Shown here: positions 55,078 through 63,898 of the stretch, piece by piece
Position numbering within the stretch: position 1 is the stretch's first letter
Layout of the letters: the number at the start of each line of letters is the position of its first letter
Assembly (NCBI RefSeq): GCF_014230315.1
Contig: NZ_JACLAW010000001.1
Location: 124,001 to 188,000 of the forward strand
Length of the DNA stretch: 64,000 bases
Direction: 5' to 3'
From: Novosphingobium flavum
GTDB lineage: Bacteria > Pseudomonadota > Alphaproteobacteria > Sphingomonadales > Sphingomonadaceae
Translations under genes and position numbers: made by a program
Notes under the pieces: generated by a model
Told to the model about the DNA's origin: nothing
What the model saw: only the letters and a program-made list of their open reading frames with translations
Database searches by the model: none

Positions 55078-56193
55078 GTGAAGATCGCAGTTGTGAAAGA
55101 GCGCGCCGAGGGTGAGACGCGCGTGGCGGCAACGCCGGAAACGGTCAAGAAGTTCAAGGCGCTGGGCGCCGAAGTGGCGGTCGAGTCGGGCGCGGGGGCA
55201 AGTGCCTCGATTGCCGACGCGGACTATGCAGCGGTGGGTGCGGAGGTTTCGGCCGATGCGGTCAGGGGCGCGGGTATCGTGCTGGGCGTGCAGGGGCCGG
55301 ACCCGGCCGCGCTGGCCGCCGCGGCGCCGGGGGCCTGGGTCGTCGCCGGGCTCGATCCCTTTGGCCAGCGCGGGCGGATCGACGCCTATGCCGCCGCCGG
55401 GCTGGAGGCGCTGGCGATGGAATTCATGCCGCGCATCACGCGGGCACAGTCGATGGACATCCTCTCCAGCCAGTCCAACCTGTCGGGCTACAAGGCGGTG
55501 ATCGAGGCGGCCAACCTCTATGGCCGGGCCTTCCCGATGATGATGACCGCCGCCGGCACGATCAGCGCGGCCAAGGCTTTCGTCATGGGCGTGGGCGTGG
55601 CGGGCCTTCAGGCGATCGCCACGGCGCGGCGCCTCGGCGCGCAGGTTTCGGCGACCGACGTGCGCTCGGCCACCAAGGAGCAGATCGTCAGCCTTGGGGC
55701 CAAGCCGATCTTCGTCGAGAGCGTGGCCGGGATCGAGGGCGAGGGCGCGGGCGGCTATGCCACGGAAATGAGCGAGGAATACCAGAAGGCGCAGGCCGAG
55801 CTGGTGTCCGGCCATATCGCCAAGCAGGACATCGTGATCACCACGGCGCTGATCCCCGGCCGCGCCGCGCCGCGCCTGATTTCGGACGCGCAGATCGCCT
55901 CGATGAAGGCCGGCTCGGTGATCTTCGACCTTGCGGTGGCCCAAGGCGGCAACGTGGAGGGATCCAAGGCCGACGAGGTGGTGGTCAGGCACGGGGTCAA
56001 GATCTTCGGCTATTCCAACACGCCGGCGACCCTGCCGGCCGATGCCTCGGCCCTGTTCGCGCGCAACCTCTACAACTTCCTCTCCGCCTTCTGGGACAAG
56101 GAGCAGGGCCAGCCCGTGCTCGATGCCGAGATCGGCGAGGCGGTGCGCCTGACCCAGGGCGGCAAGGTGGTGAGCCCGCGCCTGCTGGGTTGA
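55078..56193 (+). CDS. pntA: NAD(P) transhydrogenase alpha subunit, part 1 (PntAa type)
   Basis: A 371-residue protein with the NAD(H)-binding domain of proton-pumping transhydrogenase: VKERAEGETRVAATPETV at the start, the RITRAQSMDILSSQSNLSGYKAVIEA block, and a VMGVGVAGLQAIATARRLGA nucleotide motif. The C-terminus stops at the end of the soluble domain, as in split-alpha systems of alphaproteobacteria. GTG start. The expected partner genes for the membrane helices and NADP domain (pntAb, pntB) are not next to it. Upstream the divergent gene is unrelated. Confidence 0.88.
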   Translation: MKIAVVKERAEGETRVAATPETVKKFKALGAEVAVESGAGASASIADADYAAVGAEVSADAVRGAGIVLGVQGPDPAALAAAAPGAWVVAGLDPFGQRGRIDAYAAAGLEALAMEFMPRITRAQSMDILSSQSNLSGYKAVIEAANLYGRAFPMMMTAAGTISAAKAFVMGVGVAGLQAIATARRLGAQVSATDVRSATKEQIVSLGAKPIFVESVAGIEGEGAGGYATEMSEEYQKAQAELVSGHIAKQDIVITTALIPGRAAPRLISDAQIASMKAGSVIFDLAVAQGGNVEGSKADEVVVRHGVKIFGYSNTPATLPADASALFARNLYNFLSAFWDKEQGQPVLDAEIGEAVRLTQGGKVVSPRLLG

Positions 56194-56307
56194 AGCAGGC
56201 GTAACATGTTGGTTTGAAAGGGGCCTGCGACTTTTCGATCGCAGACGGTGCAGGTTTGCGCCGGGAAGGCATTGCCTTCCGCCCATGATGCAGTGCAATA
56301 ACGATCC

Positions 56308-56886
56308 ATGCGCATAGCCATTGTCGACGAAAGCGCCTCGCGCGCGGCCGTGATCCACGAGGGTCTCGCCGAACTGGAGGATTGCGACATCTTCGTCGTC
56401 ACGGAGCGGCGCGGCCTCGTCGCGCGCATTGGCGAGATCGAGCCGGACATCGTGCTGCTGGACCTCGGCAACCCCTCGCGCGACGTGCTGGAGGAATATT
56501 TCGCGGTGAGCCGGGCCTTGGACCGCCCGATCGCGATGTTCGTCGACGAGAGCGACGACGAGGCGGCATCGGCCTCGATCGACGCGGGGGTTTCGTCCTA
56601 CGTGGTCGATGGCCTCGCGGCGCACCGGATCCGGCCGATCCTCGATCTCGCGGTCAAGCGCTTCAATGCCTTCTCGCGGCTGCAGACCGATCTGGCAGAA
56701 GCGAAGGGCAAGCTGGCCGAGCGCGAATCGATCGACCGGGCCAAGCGTATCCTGATGGAAAGTCGCGGCTTTTCCGAGCCGCAGGCCTATGCAGAACTGC
56801 GCAAGACCGCCATGAACCAGGGACGGCGCATCGTCGATATTGCCGAAGCGGTCATAACCGCTCGCCAGTTGATGGGGGGAATGTGA
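56308..56886 (+). CDS. nasT: ANTAR-domain antiterminator response regulator
   Basis: A 192-residue protein with a receiver-like N-terminal domain (MRIAIVDES, IVLLDLGNPSRDVLEE) and a C-terminal ANTAR RNA-binding domain (KLAERESIDRAKRILMESRGFSEPQAYAELRKTAMNQGRRIVDIAEAV). NasT binds leader RNA to prevent early termination of nitrate/nitrite assimilation genes; NasS holds it back when nitrate is absent. The nasS ATG overlaps its stop codon (TGATG). The leader before nrtA, 58.2 kb, has the expected hairpins. Confidence 0.93.
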   Translation: MRIAIVDESASRAAVIHEGLAELEDCDIFVVTERRGLVARIGEIEPDIVLLDLGNPSRDVLEEYFAVSRALDRPIAMFVDESDDEAASASIDAGVSSYVVDGLAAHRIRPILDLAVKRFNAFSRLQTDLAEAKGKLAERESIDRAKRILMESRGFSEPQAYAELRKTAMNQGRRIVDIAEAVITARQLMGGM

Positions 56887-58085
56887 TGCCCAACAGCCTT
56901 GCCATCGGGTTCCTGCCCCTGGTCGACGCCGCTCTACCGATTCTCGCCCTGGAGCACGGCTTTGCCGAGGACGAAGGGCTGAACCTGCGGCTGGTGCGGG
57001 ACCTGTCGTGGGCGACGGTGCTGGACCGCCTGCTCTACGGCCATACCGATGCCGCGCACATGGTCGCGCCGCTGACCATTGCCACGACGCTGGGGCGCGG
57101 GCGGCCAGCCCAGCCGTTGTCGGTCCCCTTCGTGCTGGGCCTCAACGGCAATGCGATCACGTTCCGGCCCGACCTGGCGCAGCAGATCGTGGGGCAGGGC
57201 CAACTCGGCGATCCGGCCACGGTCGGGGCCAAGCTGGCCGCAATCGTCAAGCGCAGCCCGCGCAAGCTGCGGTTTGGCGTGGTCCATCGCTATTCGAGCC
57301 ACAACTACATGTTGCGCTACTGGCTGGCCGGCAGCGGGATTCGGCCCGACACGGACGTGGAGTTTACCACGGTCGCGCCGCCGTTCTGCGCCGACGCGCT
57401 GGAAGCGGGCGAGGTGGACGCGATCTGCGTGGGCGAACCGTGGAACTCGGTCGCGGTCGAGCGCGGCGTAGGCCAGATCGTGCTGGCGACGGCGCAGGTC
57501 TGGCGGCGCGGGGTGGAAAAGGTGCTCGCCCTGCGCCAGCCTGTGCTGGAGGACAAGCGGCCTCAGGTGAGGGCGCTGATCCGCGCGCTGGTCCGTGCCG
57601 GCCGCCATTTCGTCGATCCGGAAAACTGGGATGCCAACGCCGAAATCCTGGCGCGGCCGGCCTATCTCGACGGCAATCCCACGCTGATTCGGCGCGCGAT
57701 CTCCGATCGGCTCTTGCTGCGCCAAGGTGGTGATCTGGTTCATTTCCCGGATTTCATGTTCCAATATCGTGAGGCCGCGAACTTCCCATGGGTGAGTCAG
57801 GCCGAGTGGCTCTACACCCAAATGGTTCGCTGGGATGGACTGCCCTATTCGCCCGAGGATGCGGCACTGGCCGCTCGTGTGTTTCGTCCCGACGTGTACC
57901 GCAGTGCACTATTGGGCACCGGCGAGCCGCTTCCGGGCGCGAGTTCGAAGGTGGAAGGTAGCCTCAAGCGGCGCACCGCGGTGACGGCTCAACAGGGTGC
58001 TATGGTATTGGAAAGAAATCAGTTCTTTGACGGAATTGCCTTCGATCCGGCTGATCTTGCGGGATATATCGAACGGCAGACCTGA
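56886..58085 (+). CDS. nasS: Nitrate/nitrite-sensing NasS protein
   Basis: A 399-residue NrtA-like binding protein without a signal peptide or lipobox, the mark of the cytoplasmic sensor NasS. Family parts: [23 protein letters not shown] at the start, [16 protein letters not shown], a [21 protein letters not shown] block, and [18 protein letters not shown]. It sequesters NasT and releases it when nitrate or nitrite binds. The open frame runs upstream inside nasT, but the overlapping ATG at 56886 gives the right N-terminus. Confidence 0.92.
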   Translation: MPNSLAIGFLPLVDAALPILALEHGFAEDEGLNLRLVRDLSWATVLDRLLYGHTDAAHMVAPLTIATTLGRGRPAQPLSVPFVLGLNGNAITFRPDLAQQIVGQGQLGDPATVGAKLAAIVKRSPRKLRFGVVHRYSSHNYMLRYWLAGSGIRPDTDVEFTTVAPPFCADALEAGEVDAICVGEPWNSVAVERGVGQIVLATAQVWRRGVEKVLALRQPVLEDKRPQVRALIRALVRAGRHFVDPENWDANAEILARPAYLDGNPTLIRRAISDRLLLRQGGDLVHFPDFMFQYREAANFPWVSQAEWLYTQMVRWDGLPYSPEDAALAARVFRPDVYRSALLGTGEPLPGASSKVEGSLKRRTAVTAQQGAMVLERNQFFDGIAFDPADLAGYIERQT

Positions 58086-58167
58086 TAAAAAAGGTTTGCT
58101 GCGACGCAAAATTCTCTTGCGCGCTGCAGCGAATCGCTTACTCCTAACGGCAGGACGCGAACGGCGC

Positions 58168-58183
58168 CGCCCAAGGACGGGCG
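58168..58183 (+). promoter_or_regulatory. ANTAR-type RNA hairpin 1 in nrtA leader
   Basis: CGCCC (58168-58172) pairs with GGGCG (58179-58183) around the hexaloop AAGGAC. Published ANTAR target hairpins have six-base loops with A at position 1 and G at position 4; this loop fits. It is the first of two such hairpins in the leader. Confidence 0.75.
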
Positions 58184-58216
58184 AACCAGCGCATCGCCTC
58201 CACATCGCAACATCGC

Positions 58217-58232
58217 GTGGCAACGTCGCCGC
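58217..58232 (+). promoter_or_regulatory. ANTAR-type RNA hairpin 2, overlapping terminator arm
   Basis: GTGGC (58217-58221) pairs with GCCGC (58228-58232, one G-U pair) around the hexaloop AACGTC, again A at position 1 and G at position 4. Its right arm shares bases 58228-58232 with the left arm of the terminator, so hairpin and terminator cannot form together. Confidence 0.8.
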
Positions 58233-58274
58233 CCGAACCGCTCCCACGCCGGGGGCGGATCGAGGCGGCTTTTT
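58228..58274 (+). terminator. Intrinsic terminator/attenuator in nrtA leader
   Basis: Outer stem GCCGCC (58228-58233) with GGCGGC (58264-58269), inner stem of eight pairs (58238-58245 with 58251-58258, one G-U pair), then five T (58270-58274). It lies 33 bases upstream of the nrtA start and its left arm overlaps ANTAR hairpin 2. This is a textbook attenuator for NasT-dependent antitermination. Confidence 0.8.
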
Positions 58275-58307
58275 CGCGTTGTCCTACGCTCACGACGGGG
58301 AATGCAC

Positions 58308-59747
58308 ATGAGCATGACGGGGAACGGGTTGATGAGCGGATTTGGGCGTCGCGGCATGATCGTGGCGATGATGGCGAGCGTGGCGCTGGCCGGCTGCGGC
58401 AAGGGCGGGCAGGCCCCTGCGGGCGACACCGGCGACATCGCCAAGGTTGCGGCCGCGAACGGGATCGAGAAATCGAACCTCAAGCTCGGCTTCATCAAGC
58501 TGACCGACATCGCCCCGTTGGTCGTGGCCAAGGAAAAGGGCTTCTTCGCCGAGGAAGGCCTCAACGTGACCCTCGAGCCGCAGGCCAACTGGAAGGTCCT
58601 GCTTGACGGTGTGGTCTCGGGCCAGCTCGACGCCTCGCACATGCTGGCCGGCCAGATTCTCGCCTCGGGCGCCGGGATCGGGGCCAAGACCAAGCTGATC
58701 ACCCCCTTCAGCCTCGACATGAACGGCAAGGGCGTGACCATTTCCAACGCGGTCTACGAGCAGATCGCCGCCAGCCTGCCCAAGGGGCCGGACGGCAAGG
58801 TGATCATGCCGGTCTCGGCCTCGGTGCTGAAGCCGGTCGTGGCCAAGGCCAAGGCCGAGGGCAAGCCCTTCAAGATGGGCATGGTCTTCCCGGTTTCGAC
58901 TCACAACTACGTGCTGCGCTACTGGCTCGCCGCGGGCGGCCTGAATCCGGGCTACTACCTGCCGGGTGACGCGGCCGGCACCACCGGCGCCGAAGTGCAG
59001 CTTTCGGTGACCCCGCCGCCGCAGATGCCCTCGACCATGGAAGCGGGCACGATCAGCGGCTACTCGGTCGGCGAACCGTGGAACCAGGCCGCGGTGAAGA
59101 AGAAGATCGGCGTGCCGATCATCGTCGATCCCGATATCGCCGGGACCACCGCCGACAAGGTCTTTGGCATGACCGAAGCCTTCGCCCAGAAGAACCCGAA
59201 GACGGTTCAGGCCCTGCTGCGCGCCCTGATCCGCGCCTCGCAGTGGCTTGACGCCGACGGCGGCAAGAACCGGGCCGAGGCGGTCAAGATGCTGGCCAAG
59301 TCGAACTACGTCGGCGCCGACGAGGACGTGCTGCTCGCCTCGATGACCGGCAAGTTCACCTTCGGCGCGGGCGACACCCGCGACACGCCGGAATTCAACA
59401 TGTTCTTCAAGGATGGCGCGAGCTATCCCTACTACTCCGACGGCATCTGGTACCTGACCCAGATGCGCCGCTGGGGCCAGATCGTCGAGGCGAAGCCCGA
59501 TCAGTGGTACATGGACACGATCAAGTCGGTCTATCGCCCCGACCTCTATGACGAGGCGGCCAAGGCGCTGGTCGCGGCCGGCAAGGCCAAGGCCGAGGAC
59601 TTCCCGCAGACCGACGGGTACCGCACCTACACCCGCAAGGCGATCGATGGCGTGTCTTACGACGCTCACCACCCCGCCGCCTATGCCGCCAGCTTCGCCA
59701 TCGGCCTGAAGGACGGCCAGAAGGTGACCCCGGCGGGCGTGAAGTAA
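58308..59747 (+). CDS. nrtA: Nitrate ABC transporter substrate-binding lipoprotein
   Basis: A 479-residue lipoprotein: signal sequence with lipobox LAGC near residue 27, then a NrtA/CmpA-type domain ([71 protein letters not shown]). It captures nitrate (or nitrite) in the periplasm for NrtB and the ATPase. The ATG at 58308 is seven bases after GGGG; the ATG at 58302 is too close. The leader upstream holds an antitermination switch. The permease gene starts 28 bases downstream. Confidence 0.93.
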   Translation: MSMTGNGLMSGFGRRGMIVAMMASVALAGCGKGGQAPAGDTGDIAKVAAANGIEKSNLKLGFIKLTDIAPLVVAKEKGFFAEEGLNVTLEPQANWKVLLDGVVSGQLDASHMLAGQILASGAGIGAKTKLITPFSLDMNGKGVTISNAVYEQIAASLPKGPDGKVIMPVSASVLKPVVAKAKAEGKPFKMGMVFPVSTHNYVLRYWLAAGGLNPGYYLPGDAAGTTGAEVQLSVTPPPQMPSTMEAGTISGYSVGEPWNQAAVKKKIGVPIIVDPDIAGTTADKVFGMTEAFAQKNPKTVQALLRALIRASQWLDADGGKNRAEAVKMLAKSNYVGADEDVLLASMTGKFTFGAGDTRDTPEFNMFFKDGASYPYYSDGIWYLTQMRRWGQIVEAKPDQWYMDTIKSVYRPDLYDEAAKALVAAGKAKAEDFPQTDGYRTYTRKAIDGVSYDAHHPAAYAASFAIGLKDGQKVTPAGVK

Positions 59748-59775
59748 GCTTCACCTGCAAGAAGGAATACGGAAA

Positions 59776-60786
59776 ATGACTGCCGCTCCGCTTCGCAAGG
59801 AACAGTTCGAGATGGATCAAGAAGTCGCGGCCCCCGCGGACGCGGCGGCAGTCGCCCCCACTGCGGAGGCGAAGGCCAGCCCGCTGGCCCGTCTGATCCC
59901 CGAGGGGCTCAAGGTGCCGACCGCGCGCCAGGCCTTCGACGCGGCCTGGCCGCCGGTGCTGGGGATCACCGTGTTCCTGACCCTCTGGGCGCTGCTGGCG
60001 CCGCTGGTCAACACGTCGCTCGGCACCCTGCCGGGGCCGGGCGATGTGTGGACCGCCTTTACCGGGCTGCTGGGCGAATATTCGGCGGCCCGCGCCGAAC
60101 AGGCGGCGGCCGAGGCGGCCGGCGGTTCGTGGACCGGGGCGCCGACCTTCGTCGACCAGGTCTTCACCTCGCTCAAGACTGTGGGCATGGGTTTTGCCCT
60201 CGCCACGATCGCGGCCGTGCCGCTCGGCCTGATCGCCGGCATGTCGAAGAAGTTCAACGCCGCGATCAACCCGCTGGTGCAGATCATGCGCCCGATCAGC
60301 CCGCTCGCCTGGCTGCCGATCGTGACCATGGTGGTCTCGGCCTCGATGACCAGCGAAGACCCCTCGATGTCGAAGAGCTTCGTGATCTCGGCCGTGGTGG
60401 TGATGCTCTGCTCGCTCTGGCCGACGCTCATCAACACCGCGATCGGCACGGCCTCGATCGACAAGGACCTGATCAACGTCGGCCGGGTGCTCAAGCTGTC
60501 GTGGGCCCAGCGCCTGACCAAGCTCGTCCTGCCCAGTTCGCTGCCTTACATCTTCACCGGCATGCGCCTTTCGCTCGGCGTGGGCTGGATGGTGCTGATC
60601 GCCGCCGAAATGCTTTCGCAGAACCCGGGCCTCGGCAAGTTCGTGTGGGACGAGTTCCAGAACGGCAACCAGCAGTCGCTCGCCCGGATCATGGTGGCAG
60701 TCGTCTCGATCGGCGTGATCGGCTTCATCCTCGACCGGGTCATGATGGCGATGCAAGCCTTCGTTTCCCGCAACCGCACGGTCTGA
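59776..60786 (+). CDS. nrtB: Nitrate ABC transporter permease
   Basis: A 336-residue inner membrane permease with six or so helices from about residue 60 on. The binding-protein-dependent transport motif (EAA loop) is visible near residues 250-275 (KLVLPSSLPYIFTGMRLSLGVGWMVLIAAEML). The N-terminal 55 residues are a soluble extension. Together with NrtA and the ATPase it imports nitrate. Good start with GAAGGA site. Confidence 0.92.
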   Translation: MTAAPLRKEQFEMDQEVAAPADAAAVAPTAEAKASPLARLIPEGLKVPTARQAFDAAWPPVLGITVFLTLWALLAPLVNTSLGTLPGPGDVWTAFTGLLGEYSAARAEQAAAEAAGGSWTGAPTFVDQVFTSLKTVGMGFALATIAAVPLGLIAGMSKKFNAAINPLVQIMRPISPLAWLPIVTMVVSASMTSEDPSMSKSFVISAVVVMLCSLWPTLINTAIGTASIDKDLINVGRVLKLSWAQRLTKLVLPSSLPYIFTGMRLSLGVGWMVLIAAEMLSQNPGLGKFVWDEFQNGNQQSLARIMVAVVSIGVIGFILDRVMMAMQAFVSRNRTV

Positions 60787-60816
60787 CGCCAGCCCGCTAT
60801 TGAAGGAGTGATCGCC

Positions 60817-62493
60817 ATGGCCGACATCCTCTCGCTCAAGAACGTCACCAAGCGCTACAGCGGCAAGACCGGCGGCGTGTCCGAGGTCCTCGGCGGGATC
60901 GACCTCGATGTCCGCGAGGGCGAGTTCATCGCGATCCTCGGGTTCTCCGGCGCCGGCAAGACCACGCTGATCTCGACCATTGCCGGGCTGGTGGAGCCGG
61001 ACGGCGGGGAGATCCTGCTCAAGGGGCAGCCGGTCAGCGGGCCGGGCAAGGATCGCGGCCTGGTGTTCCAGTCCTACTCGCTGTTCCCCTGGCTGACGGT
61101 GGAGCAGAACGTGGCCCTGGCGGTGGACTCGGTCCACAAGGACCGCAGCGCCGAGGAACGCAAGGCGCTGATCAAGCAGAAGGTCCAGCTGGTCGGCCTT
61201 GGCCATGCGATGGAGCGCAAGCCGGCCCAGCTTTCGGGCGGCATGCGCCAGCGCGTCGCCGTGGCCCGGGCGCTGGCCATGGAACCGGAAATCCTGCTGC
61301 TCGATGAACCTCTCAGCGCGCTCGATGCCCTCACTCGGGCGAAGCTGCAGGACGAGATCGAGCGGATCAGGTACGAGGAGAAGCGGACCATTCTCCTCGT
61401 CACCAATGACGTGGACGAGGCCCTGCTGCTGGCCGACCGGGTGGCCGTGCTCACCCCGGCGCCGGCGGCCAGGATCGGCCAGATCTTCGACGTGACCCTG
61501 CCGCGGCCGCGTGACCGCGAGGCGGTGAACGACAGCCCGGAATTCCGGGCGCTGCGCACGCAGATCGTGGACTATCTCGGCTCGCTGGTCGCCGCAGCGG
61601 CCACGGACAGCAATGTCGAGACCCTGCCGAACATCACCCCGCTCGATCTTGCGCCGCTGCCCAAGGCCTACGTCGACGCGGCCAAGGGCAACAATGCCCG
61701 GCGCTACCTGGAGTTCTACAACCTCCACAAGGTCTACCCGACCCCGAAGGGGCCGCTGACCGTGGTCGAGAACTTCAACCTGCTGATGGACAAGGGCGAA
61801 TTCGTCTCGCTGATCGGCCACTCGGGCTGCGGCAAGTCGACCGTGCTGACCATGGCCTCGGGCCTCAACCCGATCAGCAAGGGCTCGATCATCCTCGACA
61901 ACCGCGAGGTCGACGTGGCCGGGCCGGACAAGGCCGTGGTTTTCCAGGCCCCCAGCCTGATGCCGTGGCTGACCGCGCGCCAGAACGTCAGCCTCGGGGT
62001 GGAGCGGGTCTATCCCCACGCCAGCCGGGCCGAGCGCCGCGAGATCGTGGACTACTACCTCGACCGGGTGGGCCTGGCCGATGCCAAGGACAAGCTCGCC
62101 GCCGAGATGTCGAACGGGATGCGCCAGCGCGTCGGCATCGCCCGCGCCTTCGCCCTTTCGCCGCGCCTGCTGCTGCTCGACGAGCCCTTCGGCATGCTCG
62201 ACAGCCTCACCCGCTGGGACCTGCAGGACGTGCTGGTCGAGGTTTGGAACCGTACCAAGGTCACCGCCATCATGGTCACGCACGACGTCGACGAGGCGAT
62301 CCTGCTGGCCGACCGCGTGGTGATGATGACCAATGGTCCGCGCGCCACGATCGGCAAGATCCTGAAGGTCGACCTGCCGCGTCCGCGTGATCGCAAGACG
62401 CTGCTCAAGGATCCGCAGTTCTACGCTTACCGCCAGGAGGTGCTGCACTTCCTGGCCGAATATGATCACGGGCCGGGCGTCAAAGCGGCCTGA
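60817..62493 (+). CDS. Nitrate ABC transporter ATPase, two ABC domains in one chain
   Basis: A 558-residue fusion of two ABC ATPase domains (about residues 1-250 and 290-545). First domain: Walker A GFSGAGKTT at 42-50, signature LSGGMRQRV, Walker B ILLLDEP. Second domain: Walker A GHSGCGKST from about 334, signature degenerate as MSNGMRQRV (about 431), Walker B LLLLDEP and VTHDVDEA switch. Both nucleotide sites look potentially active, but the second signature has Asn in place of Gly. This is not the cyanobacterial NrtC, which fuses an ABC domain to a binding domain. ATG at 60817 has a GAAGGAG site. Confidence 0.9.
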   Translation: MADILSLKNVTKRYSGKTGGVSEVLGGIDLDVREGEFIAILGFSGAGKTTLISTIAGLVEPDGGEILLKGQPVSGPGKDRGLVFQSYSLFPWLTVEQNVALAVDSVHKDRSAEERKALIKQKVQLVGLGHAMERKPAQLSGGMRQRVAVARALAMEPEILLLDEPLSALDALTRAKLQDEIERIRYEEKRTILLVTNDVDEALLLADRVAVLTPAPAARIGQIFDVTLPRPRDREAVNDSPEFRALRTQIVDYLGSLVAAAATDSNVETLPNITPLDLAPLPKAYVDAAKGNNARRYLEFYNLHKVYPTPKGPLTVVENFNLLMDKGEFVSLIGHSGCGKSTVLTMASGLNPISKGSIILDNREVDVAGPDKAVVFQAPSLMPWLTARQNVSLGVERVYPHASRAERREIVDYYLDRVGLADAKDKLAAEMSNGMRQRVGIARAFALSPRLLLLDEPFGMLDSLTRWDLQDVLVEVWNRTKVTAIMVTHDVDEAILLADRVVMMTNGPRATIGKILKVDLPRPRDRKTLLKDPQFYAYRQEVLHFLAEYDHGPGVKAA

Positions 62494-62564
62494 ACGAACA
62501 TCGCATCAGAGAGGATGTCTGATCGGCACCGGGAAGGACCCGGGCAATCAGGGGAGTACATGAG

Positions 62565-63824
62565 ATGGGGAATCGCAAATTCGTGGCAGCGCTCGCGGCG
62601 CTGCCGCTGACGATGGTTGGCGCCCAGGCGGCTCATGCCGCGCCGGGCGATCCGGTGAAGTTCGCCGATGGCCTGACCTTCGATCCGATCATCGAGGGAC
62701 GGCTGCGCTACGAAGGGGTTGATACCCCGACGGTCGATGCCGATGCCGTGACCATGCGCCTGCGCGCCGGGTTCGAGATCAAGAGCAAGTCGGGCCTGTC
62801 GTTCCTCGCCGAGGGCGAGGGCACGCTGGGGATCGACAACAGCTACAACGCCTTCCCGTTCGCCGTGGCGAGCCACCAGCGCCGGACGCAGTATGCGGTC
62901 GTTTCCGATCCGGAGAACATCGACCTCAACCGCCTGCAGATCGCCTATCGCACGAAGAAGGGCGCGATCACGATCGGCCGCCAGCGCATCAACCTCGATG
63001 ACCAGCGCTTCGTCGGCTCGGTCGCCTGGCGCCAGAACGAGCAGACCTTCGATGCCGTGCGCGGCGAAGCCACGCTGGGCCCGGTCTCGCTCGACGTGAC
63101 CTATGCCAATGCCCAGCGCTCGATCTTCGGCGTCGATGCCGGGCCGCGCCAGTCCTACGGCGGCGACTTCGTTTTCGCCGGGGCCGGAATGAAGCTTGGC
63201 CCGGTCAACGCCAAGGCCTTCTCTTACCTGCTGTCCTATGACGAGGCGTTCTTCTTCGCCAACTCGTCGGCCAGCTACGGCGGCCGTGCCACGGCCAGCC
63301 TGCCGCTGACCAAGGCATGGAAGCTGAACCTTGCCGGCAGCTATGCCCGCCAGACCGACTATGGCACCAACCCGGTGCGCTACAAGGCGGACTACGTGGC
63401 CGCCGAAGCCGCGCTCGCGGGCAAGGCGCTGACGGTGACCGCCGGCTACGAGCTGCTCGGCGGCGATGCCAAGGCCGGCAAGTCGTTCCAGACCCCGATG
63501 GCCACGCTCCACAAGTTCAATGGCTTTGCCGACCTGTTCCTGACCACCCCGCAGACGGCGGCCTATGGCGGCCTGCAGGACCTGTATGGCGGGATCGCCT
63601 ACAAGTTCGACGGGGTGAAGGCTCTGCCGGGCCTGAACGCGGCGGTGACCTATCACCAGTTCGACAGCGACTACGGCAATCTGCGCTACGGCACCGAGTG
63701 GAACGCGACGCTGGGCTTCAAGGTCAAGCGCTACCTGGTCTCGGCCAAGTACGCCAATTACCAGGCCCAGGGCTTCGGCGTGGATACGAAGAAGCTCTGG
63801 CTCCAGATCGACTTCGCCTACTGA
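62565..63824 (+). CDS. Alginate-export-type outer membrane porin in nitrate operon
   Basis: A 419-residue outer-membrane protein: signal peptide ending at AHAAPG, then barrel strands starting FDPIIEGRLRYEGVDTP and ending LQIDFAY with terminal aromatic residues. The pattern GRQRINLDDQRFVGSVAWRQNEQTFDAV is typical of the alginate-export (AlgE-like) porin superfamily. It lies 71 bases after the ATPase gene, so nitrate passage across the outer membrane is the likely role, by context. Other genes in this family conduct anions. Confidence 0.82.
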   Translation: MGNRKFVAALAALPLTMVGAQAAHAAPGDPVKFADGLTFDPIIEGRLRYEGVDTPTVDADAVTMRLRAGFEIKSKSGLSFLAEGEGTLGIDNSYNAFPFAVASHQRRTQYAVVSDPENIDLNRLQIAYRTKKGAITIGRQRINLDDQRFVGSVAWRQNEQTFDAVRGEATLGPVSLDVTYANAQRSIFGVDAGPRQSYGGDFVFAGAGMKLGPVNAKAFSYLLSYDEAFFFANSSASYGGRATASLPLTKAWKLNLAGSYARQTDYGTNPVRYKADYVAAEAALAGKALTVTAGYELLGGDAKAGKSFQTPMATLHKFNGFADLFLTTPQTAAYGGLQDLYGGIAYKFDGVKALPGLNAAVTYHQFDSDYGNLRYGTEWNATLGFKVKRYLVSAKYANYQAQGFGVDTKKLWLQIDFAY

Positions 63825-63838
63825 CGGATTGGGGGAGG

Positions 63839-63898
63839 GCGGCCGGCAGCCGAGAGCTGCCGGCCGCACCGGAACGGGCGCGCCTCGCGGTGCGCCCG
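63839..63898 (+). terminator. Two hairpins after the porin gene
   Basis: A perfect 12-bp stem with a five-base loop (arms 63839-63850 and 63856-63867), then a second 7-bp stem (63875-63881 and 63892-63898). No T-run follows either, so they may act as a terminator with Rho or as a leader element of the next, unseen gene. From 63899 to the window end I see no gene. Confidence 0.5.
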
